This document shows, one piece after another, positions 18,201 to 25,339 of a stretch of DNA of 64,000 nt; positions within the stretch are counted from its first letter, which is position 1, and each line of letters opens with the position of its first letter. The notes beneath the pieces are model-generated. The model worked only from the letters and a program-made list of their open reading frames with translations. It was not told where the DNA came from and ran no database searches. A program made the position numbers and the translations under genes. Source of the stretch: Nocardia alni (GTDB taxonomy: Bacteria > Actinomycetota > Actinomycetes > Mycobacteriales > Mycobacteriaceae); the NCBI RefSeq assembly GCF_019038435.1, contig NZ_JAGPOX010000025.1:16695-80694 (forward strand). Direction: 5' to 3'.

Positions 18201-20592
18201 GAACCGTGTGGACGAGCTTCAGGAGCGGCTGCGAGCGGAGACCGTGCGTTTTCAAGTCGCTCAGGCCACCGCCGAGCGGGCGAATTCCATTGCTGCACAG
18301 GCGCGTAGAGACGACATGGCACAGCGCGCCCGGGAACAGCGGATACCCGAGCTGCTCCGGCAGGTCGACGACCTGGCCGGGCGGGCCGAGGCCGTCGCCG
18401 GAACCGACCACCAGGCAGCGGTTCTGGCTTTGCAGCAGGCCCGCACCGCGTTGCGGGAGGCACAGGACGCTCTGGAATCCGATCTGGCACACGAGCGGGC
18501 GATGCTGGCCGGCGTCGCACAGGACGTCGAGAGGGGTCTGGTCGACGCGCCCCACCGGCACAGGCTGATTCAGGACCGGATGAGCGCTCTGGAACAGCGG
18601 CTGGACGAATTGCGTTCGCGGGGCGGGGAACTCGCCGATTTGCAGGCTCGCCTGCACGAGCGGAACGCGATCCGCGCGGTCTCGGGCCTGTCGTTGCTGC
18701 CGGGCGATATCGCACAGTCGGAGCACGCTGCGCGACCATCGTATTCGGAGCAGTCCTTCGAGCTTGCGGGGCATTCTGGCGCCGAGATCGAGTCCGCCGC
18801 GGCCGTCGCCGAACGAAATCTGCACGCCGCGCGCGAGGTTCGCGAGGGCCTGGAATCGGAACTGGCACAGCGGCGGCAGCACCTGGCCGCCGCGCAGGCC
18901 GCGGCCGAGGCCGCTCGCACCCGGGCTCTCGGCTCCCTGCCGATCGAGCCGGATGCGCTGGGCGAGCTCGACGATCCGAATATCGTGGACAACGCCGCCG
19001 AGGCCGCGCAGCGCACCTGGCAGGTGGGACGACGGGATCCGCGTGTGGCGGTGATCGACGGGTTGCGCGATGCGTTGCGGGAGCGGGAGCGGGCCAGGGC
19101 CGAGGTGGAACGCATGGAAACGGATCTCGAGCGGGCGCGTGAGCGGGAGCGGGAGTTGGAGCAGGCGCACGCCGCAGTCCTCGCCGAACTGGCCGCCGTT
19201 CCCGGCCGCGACGGGCCGGCGCAGTTGAACTCCGGCGAGGGCGGGTCCGGTGAGAACGGGTCTGGTGAGGATGAGCCCGGCAACGCTGGAGATAGCGGCG
19301 CAGGCCGGGGCGGCGGGCGGCCACCCAGGAGTCCGGGAAGTCGTGGCGCGCATGGCGACGACGGCCAGGGCGATCCGCAGGGGCATGGCAGGCGGCAAGG
19401 TCCGACCAGCGACTCCCCGTGGAACCACATGTCGCGAATCCCACATCCGCCGCGCTTCATCAGCCCTGCACAACTTCCCAACGCTCCTGTGCAGGCTCCG
19501 TTCTTCGACATCCCGGAACCGCAACTACCCTCGCCAGCGCCGGCGCCACCGACCGAGCCCGGGCCTTCGCCGACCCCGACGCCCGGTCCGGTCGGACCTT
19601 CGGGGCCGGACGAGCACTGCGGCCCGGGTGAACAAACCGGTCCTCCCGGACCTGTGGGTTCGAGTGGGCCCGTCGGCTCGACCGGACCGGCTGGCGCGAG
19701 TGGACCCGCCGGCTCGTCCGGATCAACGGGTGATACTGGACCACAAGGTGGTTCATCGGGGAGTCGGAGCGGCGGTTCATCGGTTATCCCGGATTTGTTG
19801 TCCGACATCGAACAGGCCATCGGCCCGATCACCGACGCACTGCTCGCCGATGTACAACAGTGGGAGCATCCCGATCAGCCGCGGCCGGAAGACGAACCGC
19901 CTAGCCCGAACAATCAAGTACCGCAGGGTGATTCGTTGCCGCAGATAGACAATAAGGATAGGCCGCAACCGCCCGGCGTCGGCCACGAGCCGTGGAATGG
20001 ACCGTCTCCGTGGGACAGCCGGCCGCCGCGGAACGGACACGAATGGATCCCGCCGCACGGCAATAGTCAACTGCCGACGAATGATTCATCCCGGCAGCCC
20101 TTGATCGGACCGCCGATGCCGCCCCAGGCATCACCCAGCGCGGGCTCCCGCCCGCGCCGCGGCGGCCAGCGCCGGGACGGGCCCGCCGACCCGCGACACT
20201 CGCCCCCACAGCCGCGAATACTGTTGCAGCCCTTCGATGCTCTGAGCGGTCCGGCAGTCCTGGACCTCGGCACCGGCGAGATGTACGCCGCGACGAACAT
20301 CGGCCCCGCAGCCGGCCTCTACGGCAGCATCGGCGGTACCCCGGTGGCGTGCTACCGCGATCGCGGCAGTCTGCTGCTGCGTACGCCGGGTCGGATCTTC
20401 GATCTGGACGATCCGGCGACCGGAATCTATTGGGACCGAAGTCGAAGCGGGCAGCAGCTCTTCCAGGTGGGCGTGGCGGGTGTGCGCGCCTTCGAGGTGC
20501 GCTACCCCGCACCCGGCACGAACCTCGACTTCGGGCTGTGGCTGCGGGACCTGCATGCGGACGGCGGGCGTCGAGTCGATGTATTCCGTTAA
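6283..20592 (+). CDS. Giant CpnT-like ESX polymorphic protein (4769 aa) with duplicated protease-like domains
   Basis: N-terminus about 1-330: WXG-type helical and Gly/Ala-rich region as in CpnT-like exported toxins. Residues 360-640: low-complexity linker. Residues 645-790 and 880-1020: tandem papain-like (Tox-PL or glutamine-deamidase type) domains sharing GFPPD-PHEL; the second keeps Cys885, His969 and Asp984, while the first has Pro, Arg and Glu there. Residues 1050-1240 and 1460-1665: tandem metallopeptidase-like domains, HEWTH (1116-1120) in the first and HTAIH (1524-1528) in the second. Residues 1665-1870: kinase-like fold (GTDHQN near 1788). Residues 1912-1986: Pro-rich. Then long charged helical repeats, a collagen-like Gly-X-Y run (about 4430-4490) and an unrecognised 125-residue C-terminal domain. 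A gaggtg site supports the ATG. A candidate immunity gene follows. Probably an exported multidomain effector; its activity is inferred. Confidence 0.85.
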   Translation: MGWGDDLMSGLGWVAGSEWPDGDPGLMRDLAELWRTAGSQLTDLESDLEAAKNAALAAYPSGQAHDEIAAAFEQLENGYTTAKGTPSVTDENNQSIARLAYLFGQVADGADNTANQIEAGQWMVESSLALLAVEIAAAWLFPPTAPAEEALAVASTRLAIRMFISRVRAEVAEWVESKISSAIIRFILKHVLINTLIGAGQGTAIQMLQIAQGHKKSFDYNELASTTLSAAAAGAVAGPLGHGLGQWLEDKALSPFLEDIIMAKAGGLAGGTAGFGASLGLTFGESLWNNDGNFGKAWSDTVTQAEQFDPRMLTGGVLSGSITGMFKGSITRHFEMSDSWGRGMAAGITPGAPRFSDLPGVGPRGVGDVNPGDGSLPHAALSTDSGLSAGDGRTAGVVGAGDDGAVRPAGAGTDGSGPNVSATQPERPAQVPSSATPEAVSADKSSALPRAQTNGVNASGLDRAAGGASSVGEAGRSPAEPSASASRAGMAGDNRSLGDTNLSRGSSAQTESTSVSQDSGSKIRAGSPGEQPGTSRSGAAEQGRNVRAVALPETHTPRAGAADANSSSAIRRSEPGSAESDPGRSRASATSDGQGKDERSGVEVRSATDDSGRNDSGKPGSTADGTGRDGSGRNGSGDGRGDQPGLVALRKLMSLHPGGDRVHDLERMVGPEGTDHAELIAAAGGRFRQFAEGHAEIAVLLRRLGNGSTALVADTFHSQTDKYGVGGRLLVLENRDGEIIVHEAAAGSEHGFPPDVPHELARTQAIVFDDKGTPLDRVGGRARRWMFAEGAGAAEKSTLGAMLRDHEADLTRDVLSAGAFDRRLPDGVTGRHVVEALDEHAGPADAQRMREQLSQHEFGRDILNRLGEHPVESFRMFEKNSNGRCAVGVLHELRRMHPDAGIRLFGRAIDEYGVHPDELRVATGGRIGLYGDHQKIVDELNRLGRGSSAVVVDSYRGVADDSNHNVGDHAYLLVNTGDRIMVRDSAAGEEHGFPPDEPHELTGYRKAILIDPDGHPAESLPEGERETLAHQVFDRESAGRIGLAVTTEIDTQVRTLLERTEIGRAALESLDAMPVRTRNAVRAARTVLGEFSPTAQRISVYSTGRSVVEQASVLIHEWTHAEAFVDGKTPLEPLAVTRDEYVHALLDEELRCNLRQAQLERELAALGEPTPAPREAVRVYDRERQAALDEGATESQAHRRATEAGIDYLGQERPPDGQTYSETYGRYWDHANAHAQSAPDAGAARSEELSPEAVERMRPELQRRANLHNLRAELAEQLNDAWQAHGLTRNPGQDLRDPVVRKLNEVDEAVAAASVDQLPALHREQHQLRELLDLGDRYTNLSARIDRSTKALHDLAATEIVNKAMITDPRRTRLSGRAFRSSGENPWIMVVAGPAGHDEVLVDPAVAQAIEALPNARAVRTIVEVDRIGTVTLRMPSDLPETPIGHADDVVPWDLAGHATVERLAEIRATLSRTPVGRWAVEVTRGVRVEHTDDPSEQGYDPLTNRLVLDAGLSDQEHMAALVHTAIHAEMARARGTDGSLDQRIRNSSRMFVEEMLDEQRRAQAAEIVAAIQLRAASVPVREPEGVREYTETFYRARDAEAERLGFGGGEPIPASVRARLESRAHEAGVEALRPIIEGHLENGRFYRDIYEQQWDDAHGVVPFDQHVLNVLRWEGIQAHSFRSGPEISGVRHAEVVVFGDRSEALRVTYENADFAAAEVLSARIAHMLGLDVAVPVAVGDAVYLPTGLDTLELHRMLDPSGHPPALDLHDALLGIPQGELGDRIGSGTDHQNAWVRNHLGFDLGPAGAEPSDFARTYLNADGTVHDHDMTVSQVGRLREMFRALRPDFEALGHGDWHAVVLRRIDDLEAHARPDDRARSDDPEPFRQRADPGELLLRRRGAVVRPSIWPRERTEDRGVSSVEDTPGVLAQSEPPPRNPQSPEPEENSSSPDSDPNNPPAQPDPGNSSAPPDPGTQTPARTPDLPADIRLRAAFDQLSDNRALSAPELARLLADPRLSRTERRALVTALLDGMDHGYHRDSIDLAVARTRVLRELGVDSGRIRMRPIRFGGRGETNVDHASIRYGRARQYEYTMSGPDARKIAAALDRAIRRGRADALTDPLEALTHALLQGDSARRVPMPSTLRRRDDVVFDEHGHILTDKAAVAAAQQDRIDAARRRADERREEQLARTQQAAADAMRSRVDAERPLRDAIDRVNELEAAARARGESHTSRVDWEELADPRHGELVIADLRNQTMRILLSDPTLQEHNRARHDAYDALDTAFRAHRDAAQHESETVAQLRALAEQGALRTVNATSMPGEPRVGVIDGPARRIAVVLWDDSVSAAEVLAHAARRYPELTGLIGEDRAQPVVLRIAADDQGHLTVLREDDRSVDERLRELALRRETLVESRDNLIDLRDQLAQDLGIPETALDTQEDFGGALRTAREQAGVQNFDDLDTVRQLIEARTRVQELDGRIASLDHEVDALERNPSLRDEQERLLRRWRELTERREAIDEQLTALAGTVHVHDFSGADYERSVLARLREAQERTIRTPASIDNPGTVEHRPNSPAEVAQRRSQIRRLMELVGSIEHLDSERTYLEHRLQELAIDGIGDGVPRAPELARRLLRLDSERAALLEDPRTARLRANRDDLLNRLRRTGIDVSDTDLHADAETVRAMLDARRAEAAGRTDGTRQSTLRMIDDLERTAGELRSVENELGRIDDRTAWVTGRWDQALEQEGAVRVTDFAGVHPRLERDGEQQLIGEVALVEGEHARIVVMGTRRGPDGSVAEFDQVLQRGIETDTRIAGAMLEGAEVEYREMIAGPGGVRGESLPGPGAADRRVYFTDDPVGGHPSLRMVAWRDSGGTWHGVDPIRARWHRSDETNTPEGYHPGDPDWWNGLVYYIDSVALPFYHIPHGEIAEDLLPYNEFAVTGQFDTGNIPDDQLFTPEIGGHINAAQRFPRMFLQAMKLPMVQEYIRSHPEIGDWIKERPWLMRKPPFSTALASYEWHRGDQWDVEPMFPDRHSGENSSDPIRAEIPAQTRALYDRLRNTTPDEFRQERQAAAAREVVTGFHAGLVRLVRGFRPGDPAQSAALHDYIEHATREYAPAFRTEDPAAVGDTLTHVQELLSGQFTDGRVPREMVDRLVDALAPHMRNDFAGGDVIADQWRLLSWRDRQYEMFRADPELADKIVAGLTQHARNERVLAARDVVDRIRRQLIEEIPPGERTHPEFPQRLRRRVDVLLDELRDGDLRNLKYRTVKKFGDLYQAADDGLSRFRRVLEESHTTAIAEPGESLTDAYDRILGDGSQDPAADLTERQLREVTERLLIGDRTDPEYAQVLRERIDQVFGALTDGEVAEFGSRTADAARTVADLGDLVFGDMAGTSRLKRVLDAFVTENRDAMHDIVLQVHNRLMETGGRITDETVDGIAEELEDRMREDYSATTAKWPSLDLTRDQVQQVLDHLMENEHWVHDHLDPDGRMVRRRMSQVADVAEAINRLIDVEPVGDRVIPRLRHPLTADVIMLHDALAEAVYTHEHPFGTWYDANVRAAAEGFDWDENRPPLTGWRERIGFRSDIAELLEPMLATERLERTSVVLDDAARALGLDPQEVLDAMAHDPVRQLLHDVRSAQIGDAGLARADALDDTIRQYRQAERFHGPRAEERRRQAAEALAHAAGEVGLDPQDVYAALARNPVRELVESLRNGQADDTGRARVDVLDAAIRERNEALARLAHATRGAEVESRLHTGRDPLELALPGNRDRLRLPALQDRLERAQDALDSAARRAGVDVLDAMGGGPDYFDRLRAEQPDDAGRSRVDELERAVHEFDSADEDVLRARGVVARSELSAAGRAALGRAPLIEALAPYERALREAEQNLDRAQASVDRQQVVVDQARDRRDRVGELLGLEPDALARLTKRSRIRALIDELTARADAGGPDAPDHLLIRRLAAAAREVVAVRRDLIGARRDLTGAQNRVDELQERLRAETVRFQVAQATAERANSIAAQARRDDMAQRAREQRIPELLRQVDDLAGRAEAVAGTDHQAAVLALQQARTALREAQDALESDLAHERAMLAGVAQDVERGLVDAPHRHRLIQDRMSALEQRLDELRSRGGELADLQARLHERNAIRAVSGLSLLPGDIAQSEHAARPSYSEQSFELAGHSGAEIESAAAVAERNLHAAREVREGLESELAQRRQHLAAAQAAAEAARTRALGSLPIEPDALGELDDPNIVDNAAEAAQRTWQVGRRDPRVAVIDGLRDALRERERARAEVERMETDLERARERERELEQAHAAVLAELAAVPGRDGPAQLNSGEGGSGENGSGEDEPGNAGDSGAGRGGGRPPRSPGSRGAHGDDGQGDPQGHGRRQGPTSDSPWNHMSRIPHPPRFISPAQLPNAPVQAPFFDIPEPQLPSPAPAPPTEPGPSPTPTPGPVGPSGPDEHCGPGEQTGPPGPVGSSGPVGSTGPAGASGPAGSSGSTGDTGPQGGSSGSRSGGSSVIPDLLSDIEQAIGPITDALLADVQQWEHPDQPRPEDEPPSPNNQVPQGDSLPQIDNKDRPQPPGVGHEPWNGPSPWDSRPPRNGHEWIPPHGNSQLPTNDSSRQPLIGPPMPPQASPSAGSRPRRGGQRRDGPADPRHSPPQPRILLQPFDALSGPAVLDLGTGEMYAATNIGPAAGLYGSIGGTPVACYRDRGSLLLRTPGRIFDLDDPATGIYWDRSRSGQQLFQVGVAGVRAFEVRYPAPGTNLDFGLWLRDLHADGGRRVDVFR

Positions 20593-20731
20593 TATGAGGA
20601 TGTCGCAAATGTTATTCCGTTGTCATCATATCGCGGGCTACCGTTGATGAGATGGCGCGATGGCGGTGTACGCGGCAAGATTGCGCGTAGATGAAGGCTG
20701 CCGCGTGAGGCGATGAGAGAGGGCTAACCGA

Positions 20732-22333
20732 ATGACCGATCCGCACCAGGACTCTCCCGCGGGCGGCGGGCTGCCGGACGTCAATTTCAGCCTGAGCGGT
20801 TTGGGGGGTCCGGCATCGCAGTCCGCGCCGCCGAGCGAGCCCGCCGCCGCGCCGGACGCGCCGGAGCGCTCGCTGGTGGACGAGGAGTCCACCGCGCTGG
20901 ATACGGAGGCCGTCGCCGAGGGTTCCTCGATCGAGGATCAGGCCGGTCAGCTGGCCCAGAACATCGCGCGTGAGCTCGCCGTCACCGGTCCGGAGGGCTG
21001 GCGCAGGCTGGAGTCGTTTTTCGCGCTGACGGTGGCGGGCGGTCTCGCGTACACGCTGTACTACAACGACGCCGACCAAGGGGTGCGGCTCGAGGTACCC
21101 GAGGAGATCCTCGAGATGGCCCGGCTGCACCGCGAGGTGTCCGCCCAGGCCACCGACGGTCCGTGGTGGCGAATGGTTGTCACCATGGACGTGACGGGGC
21201 AGGTCGAGGCCGATTTCGACTACGGCGACGTGCCGTTCCCCGACGATCAGCTGTTCGTTCCCGAGGCGTATCTGGCCGACCTCCAGGCGTTTCCGCGTGA
21301 GCGGGTGCCGGTGTGGCTGGCGGCGTACGTCGGGCACGACAACCGCCAGTGGCGTACCGCGCAGCAGGCGGGCGTCCAGTCGCGCACCGACCAGGACGCC
21401 GGGATCGGCCCGGTGCGCTCCCTCGACGATTTCCCGGTGCTGCCGGTCCTATGGGCGCGCTGGGCGACGATCGCGGCGTCGTTCGTGGCGGTCGGCTCGG
21501 AGGTCGGTCCGCGAGTCCTGCCCGCGCTGGCCCTGTTCGAGGGTTTCTCGCGCAGCGGCTCCACCCTGTACGTGCTGCCCGGCGGCCGCGCGGTGCTGTC
21601 CGGCGGTGTGTGGGACGCCCCGGAACTCGACGCGGCCTACAACGGTGGCGAGCCCATGCCGGATCTCTACGCCGGCGCCCCGGAGTGGGTGGCCAACCAG
21701 GTACTCAATCCTCGTGCGGCGCGCGGTGTCCTGTCGTTCTGCTACTGGTGGGACAACGGCAGCTGGTTCCGCGGCGAATCGCCCACCTCCGATCAACTCA
21801 GCTCGGCCGTGCCCGGCGTATGGACCGCGCAGACTGCCGCGGAGGTGGTCGCCGGCCTCGCGAGTTCGGAGCCGACCGAGGAGCAGCGCGAGGCCGCGGC
21901 CAACCTGGTGGCCGCCGCGGAAGCCGGCGTGGTGACCCGCAATACGCTCGTCGCCCTGTTCGACGACCCGGCCGACGACATCGACGGCGCCCTGTTCCAG
22001 CTGTCGATGGCCGGCCTGGTCACCGAGGTCCCCGAACAGCTCTCCTCCGAGCGCGCGATCACCCTGGTCCGCGAATTCATCCGCGGCCAAGACATCGACA
22101 CCACCAACTACCCCCTGGAAAACCTGGTCGCCGAACGCCTCACCGTCGGCTGGATGGTCTTCGTCCCCACCCAACCCGACGAGATCGCCATCGGCCGCGC
22201 CATCTTCTACATAGCCGACGACGGCGTCATCGAACAGTCCTCCTCCTCGGTAGCCCCCTCCATCTACGCCGAGGGTTTCGAACAGCGCTTCAACCAGCGC
22301 CGCACCAGCACGGGGGTGGATTTCCCGATCTAG
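20732..22333 (+). CDS. Immunity-like protein with YezG/DUF600-type segment (533 aa)
   Basis: A cytoplasmic-looking protein with no signal peptide or membrane segment. After a Pro/Ala-rich start, residues about 85-210 contain WWRMVVTMDVTG followed by DFDYGDVPFPDD and a P-E-A-Y turn, the pattern of YezG/DUF600-type immunity proteins paired with secreted toxins. Residues about 360-530 are helical, then carry VGWMVFVPTQ and IGRAIFYIADDGVIEQ, resembling small immunity domains that recur in toxin loci. The gene starts 139 bases after the giant polymorphic protein on the same strand, the normal position for its immunity gene, so the parsimonious role is protection of the producer. An alternative is a secretion adaptor. 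The family call is moderate and the role is inferred from context. Confidence 0.6.
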   Translation: MTDPHQDSPAGGGLPDVNFSLSGLGGPASQSAPPSEPAAAPDAPERSLVDEESTALDTEAVAEGSSIEDQAGQLAQNIARELAVTGPEGWRRLESFFALTVAGGLAYTLYYNDADQGVRLEVPEEILEMARLHREVSAQATDGPWWRMVVTMDVTGQVEADFDYGDVPFPDDQLFVPEAYLADLQAFPRERVPVWLAAYVGHDNRQWRTAQQAGVQSRTDQDAGIGPVRSLDDFPVLPVLWARWATIAASFVAVGSEVGPRVLPALALFEGFSRSGSTLYVLPGGRAVLSGGVWDAPELDAAYNGGEPMPDLYAGAPEWVANQVLNPRAARGVLSFCYWWDNGSWFRGESPTSDQLSSAVPGVWTAQTAAEVVAGLASSEPTEEQREAAANLVAAAEAGVVTRNTLVALFDDPADDIDGALFQLSMAGLVTEVPEQLSSERAITLVREFIRGQDIDTTNYPLENLVAERLTVGWMVFVPTQPDEIAIGRAIFYIADDGVIEQSSSSVAPSIYAEGFEQRFNQRRTSTGVDFPI

Positions 22334-22615
22334 GGGATGGTGAGCTTGCACGGCGTCTACGGCTACTGCGAACCGTGCGGGATGACATGCCGACCGATGG
22401 CGCTCGGCATCGGGAACGTGTCATGATGACGGTAGTGGTGACCCTGATATATGGGGCAGACGGCCAGGGCTCTTCATGTCAAGATGTGGATGAAGATGAG
22501 CCGCTGCCGGGGCTGGTACGGCTACGCAGGAGTTGACAGACAGATGGTGCCAACGGGCCGCGCAGCGTTGGGCCGACACCACTTCCCGAGTATCTCGTCG
22601 TAGAAGGACCGACCG

Positions 22616-23020
22616 ATGGCAGACAGCAGCGATTTCACCGCCCTCACCAAGGCCGCCAAGGGAAACTACATCCGGCTGGACCCGCAAGCCGCGCAGGACT
22701 GCGCCAAGATGTGCAGCGATTTGATCACCGAGCTCAACAGCGCGATCAACGACGCCACGAACCTCTCCACGCTCGCCAAGAACAAAGCCTTCGGCGACGA
22801 CGGCATCATCCCGAACGCGAAGGATCTCGCCGACCGCTACGACGCCCTCGCGGACAGCGGCGACTCCTCGCTGCAGCACGTACTGGGAAAGCACGTCAAG
22901 GTCGTCAGCGACATGATGGATACCTTCATTGCGGCCGGCCGCGCGTACCTGACGAACGAAAATGCCTCTGCCGCGGATATTTCCAAGTACGACAATACGA
23001 TAAAGGCGCTGCCGCGGTAG
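22616..23020 (+). CDS. WXG100-like helical ESX protein (134 aa)
   Basis: A mostly helical small protein with no Trp. Residues about 17-130 form two long amphipathic helices around a Gly/Asp-rich turn (FGDDGIIPNAKDL), similar in size to ESX-secreted WXG100 or EspC-type proteins. The ATG is preceded by an agaagga site 8 bases upstream. It starts module B, 41 bases before the 474-residue WXG-type substrate, and is likely co-transcribed with it and with the EspG-like gene that follows. The 280 bases upstream (22334-22615) show no gene I can support. Confidence 0.6.
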   Translation: MADSSDFTALTKAAKGNYIRLDPQAAQDCAKMCSDLITELNSAINDATNLSTLAKNKAFGDDGIIPNAKDLADRYDALADSGDSSLQHVLGKHVKVVSDMMDTFIAAGRAYLTNENASAADISKYDNTIKALPR

Positions 23021-23061
23021 CCCGTGGGATTTCCGTCGTCCTTGCCCTGTGGAGGTAACCA

Positions 23062-24486
23062 ATGAGCGGTCCAGATTCTGACAGCGTGTCGCTGAATACT
23101 TTCAGCCCGCCGGACAAGATCACCGACCCGGGTACCGTACTCGGCGCCAGCAGTCAGATCAAGACCGAGGTCGGCCAGATCAAATGGGAGACCTATAACC
23201 AGACGCTGGAAAATCTTGTGACGTATCGCGATTCGATCAACACCAATTGGGTGAAAGGCATGGCGACGACCTGGAGCACTCACGGCAGCAATCTGACTTC
23301 GCTCGCCGGTGACTTCTGGAACGAAGTGTACGCGAAGATCATCGATTCCTGGGATTCTACCGGTGGTGCCGTCGCGTCGACGGCCGTGCAGCGCTACGCC
23401 GACCAACTGTCGCAACTCCCCGTCATCATGAACGCGATCGCGAACAGCCTGGGCTTCTCGGCGACATTCCTCGATGACACGAAAAAAAATATTCCCGACC
23501 AACACGGCCTGTTGAGCGACGGGACAGAGGTCATAACTCACATCGACGACAGCGAGAACGGCTATAGCGACAGCGGCAGCGACTACGGCCAGAACTACAC
23601 CACGTGGGCCCCATACAGCAGCCAGGTGCAAAATCTCATGAAGCAGGAGTTGACGAAGCGGGCCAACGACGTCATCAACGAGATCTTCGTTCCCAACGGG
23701 AAATCCGTGGACGCGGCCATGCCGATCTTCCCGCTGCCGCAATCGGTGACGAGTGGGCTCCCGGACCCGACCGGCAAGGTCAGCACCCCTGGCCCTGGTC
23801 CCAGTCCTGGTCCCGGGCCCAGCCTCAGCCTCCCCGGTCCTGCTCCGAGTCTCGGCCTCACCGGCCTGACGAATGCCGCGACGAACACAGACCAGCAGCA
23901 GGCCGAGCTGGCCAAGCAGGAGGCCGCCTACCAGGCGCAGCAACAGCAGGCCGCGCAGCAGCAGCAACAGCAGGCCGCGCAGCAGCAACAGCAGGATTCG
24001 CAGCAGCAGGACTCGCAGGCGGCGCAGGAGGCGGCGCAGCAGGGTCTGCAGGCGGCCCAGCAGGCCGCGCAGCAGCTGACTCAACCCACCGCCGCTGATG
24101 CCGCGCGAGATCTCGCCGGCGACATGGGGGGACTGGCCGGTTTGACCGGCCCGGCGCTCGCCGGACTCGGAATGGGCGGCCCGGACGGTGCACTCGGCAG
24201 GGCGATGAGCGCCACCAAGGGCGCCCTGCTCGCCTCGGAAGAGCAGGCCTCCAGGCTGTTCCCGCGCGCCGCGATGGTCGCCAAGGCCGAGGAGGCTGCC
24301 ATCGGGGAGGCTCGTGCCGGGATGGCTTCGGCGGGCGTCCCGGGCCCGATGGGTATGGGCGCCGGACGAGGTCAGCAGGAGAAGGAGAAGGAGAAGAAGC
24401 GCGCCGAATTCCTGGATTCGGAGGAGTGGCTCGAGCAGGCCATGGGTGAGGCCCCGTTGACTTCGAAGCCGATCGTCGACGGATGA
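23062..24486 (+). CDS. Large WXG/PPE-like ESX substrate (474 aa)
   Basis: Paralogue of the 815-residue protein at 1204-3651. Residues 1-220 are helical with a WXG-like turn (SWDSTGGAVAS) and a second helix. A Pro/Gly run follows (about 235-275), then a long Gln/Ala-rich coiled-coil-like stretch rich in AQQQQ (about 285-345), then a Gly/Met-rich section. The C-terminal end, SRLFPRAAM...KKRAEFLDSEEWLE...KPIVDG, matches the end of the larger paralogue and the RxxYL-type tails of other actinobacterial ESX substrates. The stop overlaps the start of an EspG-like gene (ATGA). Probably secreted; specific function unknown. Confidence 0.75.
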   Translation: MSGPDSDSVSLNTFSPPDKITDPGTVLGASSQIKTEVGQIKWETYNQTLENLVTYRDSINTNWVKGMATTWSTHGSNLTSLAGDFWNEVYAKIIDSWDSTGGAVASTAVQRYADQLSQLPVIMNAIANSLGFSATFLDDTKKNIPDQHGLLSDGTEVITHIDDSENGYSDSGSDYGQNYTTWAPYSSQVQNLMKQELTKRANDVINEIFVPNGKSVDAAMPIFPLPQSVTSGLPDPTGKVSTPGPGPSPGPGPSLSLPGPAPSLGLTGLTNAATNTDQQQAELAKQEAAYQAQQQQAAQQQQQQAAQQQQQDSQQQDSQAAQEAAQQGLQAAQQAAQQLTQPTAADAARDLAGDMGGLAGLTGPALAGLGMGGPDGALGRAMSATKGALLASEEQASRLFPRAAMVAKAEEAAIGEARAGMASAGVPGPMGMGAGRGQQEKEKEKKRAEFLDSEEWLEQAMGEAPLTSKPIVDG

Positions 24487-25316
24487 GCACTCACCTGGGG
24501 CGATTGACGTCGTTCGAACTCGTGGTGCTGTGGGAGCTGATGTCGAACGACCGCCTGCCGTTCCCGCTGACGCACTGGCCGACTCACCGATACGAGGATG
24601 ACTACATCCGCGCGAAAAAGGAGACGGCGGAACGGATCTCGAGGAATCCGCCGCTCCAACCGCCGCAGGGGTGGGAGACCGCCGATCTATTGCAGCTGTG
24701 GAAGGCCGCGGTCAATCCGGACATTGTCATCTGGGCGGCGGGCGAGGGGGCCGGCGACGAGACGGATATGCAGACGGTGACGCGTGTGGTCGGACTGCGG
24801 CGCGAGGGTTTCGCGGTGGTCCTGGCCCAGCAGCCGGGCGAGACCATCGACCGCGGCGGTGACGTCGACGTCTACCAGACCGATGTCGTCGGGCTGGCGA
24901 AGGCCGTGATCGCCCGGCTGCCGAAGGCCGGGCGCGGTAAGGATAAGGAGGTCCCGATCTTCCCACCGGAGTCGGACAGAGTCGGCTACAGGTACGACTC
25001 GTCGCCGGTGCGGGATCCGATCGGATCCCCGCAGCAGCGCTCCGACCGCTGGCGCCGTGCCGAGACGACCCGCGTCGGCAAGTTGAAGGTCGAACCGGGC
25101 AGTGGGGCGCACTGGATCCAGGACCGCCGCGGCTATTCGATGCATTGGCGCGATCTTGCCGATGACGGCCGCTACCTGATCGAGTCAACAGCGAGTCCGG
25201 TCGCAGTTGCGGTGGACGACAACGCATTCGAGATATTTGTCAACCAGCGAGTCGCCGCACTGGTCCGGCGGATCCGGGAGGACCGCCCCACCGAACGTGA
25301 CTCCCGAGTCTCCTGA
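24483..25316 (+). CDS. EspG-like ESX substrate chaperone (module B)
   Basis: A 277-residue cytoplasmic protein with the EspG-like N-terminus LTSFELVVLWELM...LPFPLTHW and the late signature WRDLADDGRYLIESTASPVAVAVDDN. Both match the EspG-like protein at 3648-4454. EspG proteins bind the helical tip of their cognate PPE-type substrate and deliver it to the ESX machine. The ATG overlaps the stop of the 474-residue substrate gene, which points to that protein as the partner. A Lys/Glu-rich loop in the middle (KAGRGKDKE) is not present in the other two EspG-like proteins of the window. Confidence 0.7.
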   Translation: MSTHLGRLTSFELVVLWELMSNDRLPFPLTHWPTHRYEDDYIRAKKETAERISRNPPLQPPQGWETADLLQLWKAAVNPDIVIWAAGEGAGDETDMQTVTRVVGLRREGFAVVLAQQPGETIDRGGDVDVYQTDVVGLAKAVIARLPKAGRGKDKEVPIFPPESDRVGYRYDSSPVRDPIGSPQQRSDRWRRAETTRVGKLKVEPGSGAHWIQDRRGYSMHWRDLADDGRYLIESTASPVAVAVDDNAFEIFVNQRVAALVRRIREDRPTERDSRVS

Positions 25317-25339
25317 GCGGCGGGCACAGGGATCGTCCG

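Noticed and set aside
16504..19524. Very long minus-strand frame (about 1000 residues) opposite the giant gene, and similar ones at 6241-9372 and 10243-12102
   Set aside because: High-GC shadow frames of the giant coding region; sequence is Arg/Gly/Val-rich without domain motifs.
6283..20592. Possible TNT (NAD glycohydrolase) toxin at the end of the giant protein
   Set aside because: I see no TNT signature at the C-terminus; only the N-terminal organisation is CpnT-like.
20619..20648. Promoter-like TTGTCA before the immunity-like gene
   Set aside because: No -10 at a normal distance.
22424..22536. Possible 37-residue peptide between the immunity-like gene and module B
   Set aside because: No ribosome site and no recognisable sequence.
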